Below, piece after piece: positions 46,968-55,306 of a stretch of 64,000 bases of DNA. Numbering within the stretch: the stretch's first letter is position 1; the number at the start of each line of letters is the position of its first letter. Below the pieces are notes generated by a model. The model had not been told where the DNA came from. It saw only the letters and a list, made by a program, of their open reading frames with translations, and searched no databases. The translations under genes and the position numbers were made by a program. Source of the DNA: Blastobasis lacticolella (lineage: Eukaryota > Arthropoda > Insecta > Lepidoptera > Blastobasidae). Location of the stretch: positions 17,488,122 through 17,552,121 of the forward strand of contig LR990044.1 in NCBI GenBank assembly GCA_905147135.1, given 5' to 3'.

Positions 46968-47521
46968 ATTAACTTAATCCTTCTTTAAATTATATAAGGA
47001 GTATATATAACCTCTTCTCAACAATTGTTAAATCGATTTTATCGACACTTTTAATGGAGCATTTTGAACAAAATGACTTACTGACTGACAGATAGTACGC
47101 GTATCGAAAAAACAAATCAACAATAACGGCAGCACAACAAGTATTTAATTGCATAATCACTGGACTTGATGACAAATATAAAAGAGCTGGTATTTCGGTT
47201 CGATTCTTTTAGTTTCAATTTGTTTAATAGAATCATTTTCTTTTATTAAATGCACTTTAAGTAGTTTAATTGATAAATAAAACAACTGTTTTATTGAAGA
47301 GAATTCTGAAATAAAACACATTTACATACGTTAATCTCACACATTAATATATTATATATTCTGCTTTTCAACAAATAATAATAATAATAAAAAGCAATAA
47401 CAAAACGTCTAAAAACGAAAAAGATTTGTAATTATGCGTGGTCACAATATATCTTTTTACATCAGAGTTAATTAAACTTACATGAATACAATACATATTG
47501 TATAGTTAGCTGCTAGGCGTC
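46968..47521. other. Intergenic, nothing recognised
   Basis: Very AT-rich; AAT run near 47375-47393. Confidence 0.3.
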
Positions 47522-47686
47522 CAGAGGGCTGAGTGTAAGATTTGCTTATACTTTACTTTTCTATCGCGTTTGGGTTCACGTGGAAATTACTATGAAGAAA
47601 AAACTTTATTTACATTACATTTTTTCATACTAATTTCCACGTAAACGCAAACACGATAGTCAAGGAAAGTTACACTAAGCCCTCTG
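47522..47686. mobile_element. 165-bp foldback MITE
   Basis: Ends CAGAGGGCTGAGTGTAA and, mirrored, CAGAGGGCTTAGTGTAA; arms pair over about 65 bp, including TTCACGTGGAAATTA against TTTACGTGGAAATTA. No ORF, no clear target duplication. Confidence 0.8.
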
Positions 47687-47842
47687 ATAGTTTTAACTGT
47701 AATGAGCAGGAGATTGAAGAGCCTCGTGACGATCTGTGCTGATTTGATCAAGTGCTGCAGCCCCAGGGATACGTGAGAAATAGGTGCCTTGCCAGTATCA
47801 GGCAGGCTACGTTTCAGAGAGTGTGCAAAGCAATTGTACGAT

Positions 47843-48085
47843 CCGGGCGGGCGTTTCATCCATAGGTCATGGAGCTTTCAGCTATCCGCACGGGCCGCTT
47901 TGGTTCAACCTTTATAATGCGTACAACTAAGGAACACCTCGGAGCGTATTCCTGATAATTATGATCTGGATAGGTATCCAGGCATTGAAGGTTCAAGGCT
48001 ACAGTGAACAGGCTGTCCTTAGACAGGCATGCTCCATCCTCGGCTGCATCATCACTTACCACCCGGTAAGATGGCGGTTAAATGT
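47843..48085 (+). mobile_element. LINE C C-terminal fragment
   Basis: Frames encode a GRFGSTFIMRTTKE-like stretch and [15 protein letters not shown], as in 62440-62645, with frameshifts. Confidence 0.65.
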
Positions 48086-48309
48086 CTACTATAAGTTTGT
48101 ATAAAAATAAAAGAACGTCCCGCCAGTGGCCCAGGAAGCGACGTCACTGAGTTGGATAGGAGAGCGAACACCTTACGACACGAGGATGCCCGAAAATGAG
48201 ATAGAAAAATATTTTTTCAGAGCAAGATTTTATCACGCGATCTCTATGATCTGTCAGAGTATTTGCCAAGACTCATCAAACGGGATTAAGCTCGTTGCAT
48301 TTACCATGC
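48086..48309. other. Intergenic, nothing recognised
   Basis: No supported feature. Confidence 0.3.
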
Positions 48310-48500
48310 GTAGTATAGGAGTTCCTATAACCACATTCAGTCTCAATTATCAGATCATCTCGATGGTATTATAACATTGAGTTGAGAACTTACATAAGTG
48401 TGCAAGATTTCAGCTCAATAGTAAATTGGGAAATGGGTCAAATTTTACTTGCAACATTTTATTACGAACAAGTGAAACTAAAAAAAAGCTTGTAAAAGAG
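48310..48500. repeat. Repeat G copy
   Basis: ATCAGATCATCTCGATGGTA, TAAGTGTGCAAGATTTCAGC, GGGAAATGGGTCAAATTTTA, AAAAGCTTGTAAAA. Confidence 0.65.
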
Positions 48501-48544
48501 CATGGAAGCCCACCTCGGCCGAATTCGTGATGATTATTATTACT

Positions 48545-48810
48545 CTTGGCCGTGTGGTGTCCGGCAGAGTATAATAGCATCAACCCCTTACACTCATGGG
48601 TGTCGTACAAGGCGCTAATGTTGTCGAGACAAAAGGTCAAAAGTCTCCGTAGTCTGGAAAATGGGCAGCATCATTTTCCATTGTTATATTTAAACACTAC
48701 GATCTCCAACCCGCCTGCCAAGCGTGGAGATTATGGCAATAACCTCCCCCTTTTGTGGGAGAGGCCCTTAGTCCTGCAGTGGACTGTTACGGGCTGTGAT
48801 GATGATTATT
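48545..48810 (+). repeat. Repeat D copy
   Basis: Closely matches 41985-42240 end to end, ending CTGTTACGGGCTGTGATGAT. A shorter decayed piece follows at 48862-48935. Confidence 0.7.
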
Positions 48811-48935
48811 ACTCACCAGTGCAAATGTTAGTATTTTATTCTGATTAAAAACTTTTGCCGCCGTGGTAGCCAGCAGAGTAGAATAGCACCAACCAATTAC
48901 ACTCGCCCTGCAGAGGACTATTATGGGATGTTGAT

Positions 48936-49559
48936 GACGAATAACTTTGCGAGTTGATAGATGGGTAAAGTAACGAATTAAAGAGTATTTGACGAGAATG
49001 CTGTTTAATCTAGATAGACGAATGTGTTTAACCGGTGGTAGCGTGCAATGTATTGTATTCACGAGATATTTCCAAGTACGACCAGCCAATAGTCGTCAAA
49101 CTTTGAACCAGCAAAATGTTCACAATCAAACTCGCCTGAAACAGATTAACTGGTACTCGGGTCGGACAACTTTTTCATTACACGCCGTATCGTGTCACGA
49201 CGCAGGGTCCAATCCAGGTTAGGAATTCATGGGAAAAATCTAGGAGTGGACCTTTTTTTAGAAACCTTTTAAGATTTCTACTCCTTCGAGAGAAGGGGGA
49301 GTAAAGGAAAAGGCTAGTTTGATTTAGGATTGACTTCAAATAAATAAATAAATTATTTATCATTAATTATGTAGACACATTACAATTAAAAATATATGTG
49401 GCACCGTAGTTTGAGCTCAAAGAAAGCGTAAAAGTCTCAGGCGTGGTTATAAAGTATAGGTCTGAAGGATGTTCTCCTACCCGCGGGCCCGCACCGCGTG
49501 CCAAGCATTGACATGTGACAATGCCCACAACTGAGGAGAATCAAGTCCAGTAATGCACT
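48936..49559. other. Intergenic, nothing recognised
   Basis: No supported gene. Confidence 0.3.
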
Positions 49560-49645
49560 ATTGGACAGTCGCCTGAGTGTGCTGGTTCATCATGATGTTT
49601 TCACCGTAAAAGCATCGTCAAAGAGCATCGGTTAGTATTCAACTA

Positions 49646-49855
49646 ATCATCATCATCATCATCATATCAGACGAAAGACACCCACAGCTGGGCATAGGCC
49701 TCTCCCCGAGATCTCCACAAAGGCCGGTCTTGTGCCTTCCGTATCCAGCTGGTACCTACGATCTTTACCTGATCGTCGGTCTACCTTGTGGGAGGCCTCC
49801 CCATGCTACGTCTTCCGGTACGTGGTCGCCACTCGAGAACTTTACCGCCTGGGAG
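49646..49855 (-). mobile_element. RTE-type LINE 3' fragment
   Basis: Plus strand starts with an ATC run, then CAGCTGGGCATAGGCCTC and GATCTCCACAAAGGCCGG, the reverse complement of the RTE terminus, up to GTGGTCGCCACTCGAGAACT. Confidence 0.85.
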
Positions 49856-50060
49856 AGTACCATCGCCTTATCTATTTCTGCCGCCAAGCAATATAATGCT
49901 TGCATTGTTGTGTTCCGGTTTAAAGGAAGTCATGCCTTTAATTTCGCTGGCTACATTAGCCAGCGAAATTAAAGGCATGACGCATTTCATCTTAGTCCTC
50001 ACAGTGACAACGCACCTGCCGTTTTGCATTTTTGTTACCTGCAACCTAAATGTAGGAATG
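49856..50060 (+). repeat. Repeat E with foldback
   Basis: Matches 15040-15240 but contains an extra inverted copy of part of itself, giving the perfect inverted repeat 49929-49951 / 49959-49981. Confidence 0.7.
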
Positions 50061-50159
50061 TAGTTCATGTGAATCTTGTAATATTTAGTATGCTTTAAGG
50101 CGCATCATGGAGCCGCTACTATTACTATTTACCACCTTTATGTACCTGTGATGACTGAA

Positions 50160-50197
50160 TAAATGATTATGATTATGATTATGATTATGATTATGGG
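50160..50197. repeat. GATTAT tandem repeat
   Basis: About six units of a 6-bp repeat, ATGATT/GATTAT. Confidence 0.9.
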
Positions 50198-50364
50198 CGA
50201 CAGTTACCACTTACCATCAGGTGGGCTGTCTGCTTGCTAGTCACTGAGTAGAATAAAAAATAAATCTAATTCACATACCTAACTCAGAAAAAAGTCATTG
50301 GTACATGGCAGTACGGTACCACAGCATAACTTGGATCCTTAACCATTCAGCCACCGACGCTCCT

Positions 50365-50838
50365 ACCGTTCTACTGAATGTAATGGTAAATATTTATCAT
50401 AACATGACGAACCATACATGCCATAAAACAATAATAAATAAGAAAAACAAAGCCTACCAACGAGAAGAAAAATAGGTATAAACATTAAATAAGAACCATT
50501 ATTGTCAAATTTTTCACACTGGGATAATTTTAGGGGGAGGCAAGCACTTGCGTCGTGTCTGTGGTTAAAGTCAAAATCCTCCTTACTGTATACGAGTTGC
50601 TGAGTACAGCTGGGCTCATGTTGCTTGCAACGAAATAAAACTTTTATCCACCTTTTTCTACTACAAGCCAACTTTTGGAGTACCATTTTGCTGAATAAGG
50701 CGAGAACACTGGCTTTTGTACGTGGATTTAACATTTGAACATTAAGAATATGGTGTGAAAAGTGGTCTGGCTCAGTGAGAAATTTTCCTGCAATCGGAAC
50801 GGCACTTCTAAGGTAAGACATAAAAACACATTTAACAC
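50365..50838. other. Intergenic with an unassigned minus-strand frame
   Basis: A 152-codon open frame (50821 to 50363, minus) fills the gap between SINE A and a Helitron-like end. I recognise no domain. It overlaps the SINE end and could be chance. Confidence 0.3.
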
Positions 50839-51010
50839 ACTAGCGACCCGCCTCGGCTTCGAACGAGTTATCACGGCTTCTCTGTAATATATTATGCATG
50901 TAACAAACATATAAACCTTCCGGAAGAAATTATCTAACTGCTGGTGAGAACCGCATCAAAATCCGTTACGTGGTTTAGAAGTTAGCGGAAATACAGACAG
51001 ACACACTTAC
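50839..51010 (-). mobile_element. Helitron-like element
   Basis: In reverse it ends GAAGCCGAGGCGGGTCGC then TAGT (CTAGT type). The other side has AACCGCATCAAAATCCGTTA and GAAATACAGACAGACAC, a familiar lepidopteran pattern. Confidence 0.5.
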
Positions 51011-51371
51011 CAAGCTACTTTATTGCTTACTACATTTTCAGATTTTTGCTAGTAAGTTCCTCTGATATGAAATCCCGTACAGAGTTATTTGAGATTATCA
51101 CGTTGAGCATTCATAGTGTAAAATATTATTGCTTATCAGTATAACGATTTTATTTGAGCAAATTAATATAAAAAAATGTATGATGATGATGATAAAGAAA
51201 TCTTTATCTTTTTAGACCTCGTTTAGTGGTCCCTTATAATTCCCTCCCTAGAGATATGTATGTTTTTTAAGTTAAAAGTTAGTTAAGTACGACCTTAAGT
51301 GATATGAAATTTTCATTGAGTCATTGTTGTTTCATAGTCTCTGTGTAGCCTTATAATTATTCTGCTGTCAT
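51011..51371. other. Intergenic, nothing recognised
   Basis: No supported feature. Confidence 0.3.
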
Positions 51372-51684
51372 CATCATCTTGGTGTTAATGTCCCAGGTTC
51401 CGCCTTGACCATGATTTAGGATTTGGCAGATCAGGTAATTAAAGTGGAGCCACTACCATCTAACCTCCATGATCCTTCTACCAGGGAAACCAGACCAGAT
51501 TGGATCATGGTTACACATTCACTGGCCTGAATGTGCAGGTTTCATCACGATGTTTTCCCTCGCCGTATGAGCATCGGATAGTGTTCAACTAATGTACATA
51601 GCTCAAAAAGAGTCATGGCCGCAGAAAGATTCGAACCTCTCGCTAACGAGTCGGATGCCGTAACCGCTCGGCTACCGACGCTCC
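51372..51684 (-). repeat. SINE A copy with small deletion
   Basis: From GGTGTTAATGTCCCAGGTTC to the head side GATTCGAACCTCTCGCTAAC and GGCTACCGACGCTCC. Lacks the CTCGAGCACGAGGGCC segment present at 34.1 kb. Confidence 0.85.
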
Positions 51685-52065
51685 ATAATAATAGTTCTGC
51701 GTGTCTTTCTGAATTTCGTAAATAGTTTAAAATTTCAGGCTACTTTCTAACGCCCTGATACGTACCTAGTATTATGAATAGTTCACGAGACTCATAAGTG
51801 GTCTAAAACATAATATTGGCATTACATTCAGTTATATTTATTTTCTTAGACTCAGATTGAACAATCATCTAGAGCTAATTAGTTTTGTTTTATAATTATC
51901 ATAACACTTCCTATTCCAGTACATATACTTATCTTGGCATACCTTTGATCTATTGAAACAAATCCTTTTCTATACAACAGCATCACTATGAAATCATATA
52001 AAGCCTTTTTTTGTTTAACCTTTTGCTATTTGTAGAACGGCGCTCCCAGCATAAAGTTGAGAATC
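51685..52065. other. 5' region of the first PSI-domain gene
   Basis: A good splice-acceptor context (TTTTGCTATTTGTAG at about 52021-52035) precedes the ATG at 52066, so the CDS exon may begin at 52036 with an untranslated exon upstream. Confidence 0.45.
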
Positions 52066-52905
52066 ATGTTGACAGAAACGGCGATATTAATTCTTGCTGG
52101 TCTCCTAGAGAGTAAATGCTTACTAACAGTCGACACCGAGCCGGTTTTGGCAGAGAACTTCAAAGGAACCGACGAGGATATTGACAAAATGTCCGTGGCG
52201 AACGACTTGAAGCTGAGAAACTTCTTGAAATCAACTAAGAAGATCATGAACAAGAAGATTGCGTTCAAGGACGCGGGTGCGTATTGCGATTCGTTGCACA
52301 CGTGTGCCGAGTGCGTCAGAGCCGTTTGGTACCCCTGCAGTTGGTGCCACAACTACGGATGTACCCACATTGGTGAATCGTTGTGCCCCTACGCGAGTTA
52401 CACCTTCAAGAAGAATGCTGAAGACAATATGTGTCCAAGTATATCCTACCAGGGTTACATACTGATAGCTTCGGAGGTGAAGAGCAACATACGTGTGAGG
52501 ATCAACACGGTAGACCCCTCGATTTACGAGAAGGATATCATGTGCGAGCTGAAGTTGAAAGACAAGACGATACGTGTGAAGGGATTGCTGTTGAACGACA
52601 TGGTCTACTGTTACTCCGTCACGTTAACAACTCCGAGACATAGTGTGACGGAGAACGGGATATTTAGACTCGTATGGGGCGGAGTGGACCCTTTCTCCAA
52701 CGAAATCCCAGTAATTGTGTATAGCTGCTCAACTATGGCGGAGGACTGTGACAGCTGTCGCTTGCTGCCTGCGGAATACCAGTGCGGGTGGTGTGAACAG
52801 GTAAACAGATGTGTGGTAGCTGAACACTGCGTGACAGACTACCTTAGATGGTCATTGAGCAAATTGAAATGCCCGGCTGGTAAAAAGCACCTATTATACG
52901 TTTAG
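52066..52905 (+). CDS. Secreted PSI-IPT-PSI protein, plexin-ectodomain-like (paralog 1)
   Basis: 279 codons from the first in-frame ATG. Residues 1-18 (MLTETAILILAGLLESKC) look like a signal peptide. A charged helical segment of about 50 residues follows. Residues about 74-123 form a PSI domain (CDSLHTCAECV, CSWCHNYGCTH). Residues about 124-220 are a beta-rich IPT/TIG-like segment ending LVWGGVDPFSNEIPVIVYSC. Residues about 221-269 form a second PSI domain (CDSC, CGWCEQVNRC, W, C). This is the order PSI1-IPT1-PSI2 of plexins, without Sema, transmembrane or GAP parts. Codon third positions are GC-richer than the surroundings, which supports real coding. Paralog 2 lies 7.6 kb downstream on the same strand. 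The predicted product is extracellular; binding to plexin or semaphorin is only a guess. No AATAAA seen close by. Confidence 0.85.
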   Translation: MLTETAILILAGLLESKCLLTVDTEPVLAENFKGTDEDIDKMSVANDLKLRNFLKSTKKIMNKKIAFKDAGAYCDSLHTCAECVRAVWYPCSWCHNYGCTHIGESLCPYASYTFKKNAEDNMCPSISYQGYILIASEVKSNIRVRINTVDPSIYEKDIMCELKLKDKTIRVKGLLLNDMVYCYSVTLTTPRHSVTENGIFRLVWGGVDPFSNEIPVIVYSCSTMAEDCDSCRLLPAEYQCGWCEQVNRCVVAEHCVTDYLRWSLSKLKCPAGKKHLLYV

Positions 52906-52997
52906 AGAAAACTTGTACAGCTACATACTGAATGGCAGTGGCGGACCGTGGTGCCATTAGATATTATTTTCTTATAATATTATAGACAACGACGACA

Positions 52998-53240
52998 AAT
53001 GTGGACGAAATTAACGCAACGCACTGAGCAAGCTGGAGAAATTTGGTGGAACGGGGATATATCAAAATCGACCAAAACGCGATTAGAGCGACCGCTCTTT
53101 TTCCCTGTATTCCTTTATGCGACAGAGCCAAGGAGACGTCGAAAGAAAGAAAATAGGTGCTCTTGGGATGTGGTGCTGGACGAGAATGCTCCGAATATCG
53201 TGGACTGAGTTTCGCACCATTCCGTTCCTCCATCCAATGG
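52998..53240 (+). mobile_element. LINE RT C-terminal relic
   Basis: Reads, across a frameshift, STKTRLERPLFFPVFLYATE then KKIGALGMWCWTRMLRISW and TEFRT, the conserved end of a common insect LINE. Sits about 90 bp after the PSI gene. Confidence 0.7.
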
Positions 53241-54529
53241 CTTGGGCTTTCATTGTCAGTGTAATTTGCTTCTTAACAGCCCTGGATCTAGGGTGGAGGA
53301 CAAAAATGTATTTATTACTTTCCTATCCAATCGTGCAAATTTTTGTTAATCAAGCTAAATCCTGATTATTTTATTTCTCATTCATTGCAGTAATTAAATT
53401 TTCATCTAGTTCCAATCTTTGCTCACAGACAGTCAAAATGAGAAAACCCCGCCTGGGACTTGTAAATAAATTCAAACACAAGAAAAATTACTTCTTTGAA
53501 ACCACTCGTCACAAATCTTAAGTTTTGATTAAAACCAAACTCGTCAGAGTCCGAACTTGTCGGGTTCCAAGCTCGCCAAATTTCCAAAATATTTAGGAGT
53601 AGAATGGATAGTTTCATTTATAGCCCCTTTTTTTCGTCAGGAAATCTTTGTTACAGATACCATCTGCCAGGGGGAAGCAAATGGTTATGTGGGACTCACC
53701 AAGGTCCTACCCACTAAAACCCGTCGGTGCTCGTCTCACCGCCCCTTATTTATAGCCCCTGGCTCAAGCTCAAATCATATAGCTATAGTTAAAAAATCTT
53801 CACAGCTCTAATAGAATTTCGGCCTTGTAGTGCTCATTCCTACCCGTTCATTTGCCTCGTTCGCTTTCACACTGTTCGCAGCCTTAGAAAAGCATCATGG
53901 AGTTTGGAAAAATATTTGTAAAATGTTGCTAGCTTTATGCTTCTATAATAAATAGAGTAATCAAAGACAAGCAAAGTAAAGATAGTATTTTGTAAATTGA
54001 TTTTTGTTAAAATTTCAACGGGAACCCTCTCACATATTTATTGTCTCCATGTAAGTTATCATATTACTTGAGACACATCATACCTATTGTTTGAGTATTT
54101 GACATTATGTTAATTCGATCGATCGATCTTTTGTCAATTTTTTTATATAAAATAAATTCACGTTCTTAGTAATAAAATAATGCTTGTTTTGCCGCTTTCA
54201 TTCTTTTAAAGAATGAAATGTATTATTATAATAAAGAATAACAAAACACTGAGCATAAATTAAGCGATTGTTAACTGTACTCTCATACAAGGTGTGGCAA
54301 AAGTGTGCCGAAAATATAGGTATTATTTCATTATATTCTTAAGAAACAAATAAATCAATAGCTAATTCATGAAACTGTGTTGTTGGTTTTTTCTATTTCT
54401 ATTTGTTCTAATTTATTAAACATCCGACGACCTGTATCTAGCTCACCTTCTTCACGGATTAATTTAAGTAAAATGATAACAGCTAGAGCGCGAAATAAAC
54501 GCGACAAATATTAATGAAAATGAAAAAGT
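53241..54529. other. Intergenic, nothing recognised
   Basis: No supported gene; short frames only. Confidence 0.3.
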
Positions 54530-54816
54530 ATTTATTGAATTAGGATTACGTTAATTAATCTCTTTTCAAAAGTCAAAAATCTAACGGAAAACAAAGGGAA
54601 GTTAAGCGAGCTCATCCAGGTAGGGGGCGACGCATGCAGACCGATCAGCGCGCGCGAGGGCTTACTCCGGCGAGACACCGGGCACCGATACGCGCCACGC
54701 ACATAACCGCCTAGGCGAATCATATGCGGCGCGCGCCCGGCCCCAGCCAGCCCGCCGGCGCTCACACCCGCACGCCCCAGCCGGCCTACCCGCGTCGCGC
54801 CCTGAGCTCGGAACAA
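54530..54816 (-). other. GC-rich island, possible minus-strand terminal exon
   Basis: About 54600-54810 is strikingly GC- and CpG-rich in an AT-rich region. On the minus strand a pyrimidine-rich stretch ends in an AG (GTTCCGAGCTCAG), then an open frame of about 80 codons (GATRVGRLGRAG...), then an AATAAA at about 54531-54537. It could be the 3' exon of an unseen gene or part of the 3' UTR of the LINE upstream of it (55307-58201, same strand). Confidence 0.4.
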
Positions 54817-55306
54817 ATAAGTAAAAAGAATGTCGTCTGTCTGTCAGTATGCCGCTTCAGTTAGGAAAATGACCATCTGTGGGAAAAAGAAACGGCAAGA
54901 AACCCACAGGTACATTTAAATATGATTACATTGCATTGATACATTTGTCAATTTAATTTGAGTGAGCCTGTCTTGATTGGAATATGATGTGAACCTCTAC
55001 AAATCGGTGAAGATAACTAAAAATAAAAATAAATTTCAAAAACATAAAAAATGGCACAGCAAAAGCAGGCCAGTCCACCAAGGCAGCACCCGTTCACGAG
55101 CATGACGCAGGGCCCAGCCATCGTCCAATTCAACCATATTTGAGGGAAGAGAACGACCCGACCCCCATGCCACCACCAGGCAGACTTTTAAGTGAGCATG
55201 CGCTGCCAATGCCGTACACATTAAAAAAATATTTGTTATTCAATGACTATTACACATCAAATCATCCTCACTCAATTAACAAAATTATAAATTTATAAAT
55301 AACTTC
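54817..55306 (-). other. Downstream of the LINE ORF, probably its 3' UTR in part
   Basis: Follows the LINE stop codon on its strand. The 3' limit of the element is not identifiable from one copy. A moderately GC-rich patch at 55050-55215 has no recognised coding content. Confidence 0.35.

Larger units (their letters stand above)
49560..50364 (-). repeat. SINE A split by later insertions
   Basis: The first part (49560-49645) ends GGTTAGTATTCAACTAAT. The second part (50268-50364) resumes CACATACCTAACTCAG and runs to the head CCACCGACGCTCC. Between them lie an RTE fragment, repeat E and a simple repeat. Confidence 0.75.

Noticed and set aside
50160..50197. CRISPR-like array
   Set aside because: Direct repeats are only a 6-bp tandem microsatellite with no spacers, in an animal genome.
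50363..50821. 152-codon minus-strand ORF
   Set aside because: Overlaps the end of a SINE A copy and has no motif; chance frame most likely.
55036..55221. Minus-strand 61-codon frame after the LINE
   Set aside because: Lies in the probable LINE 3' UTR and has no motif.
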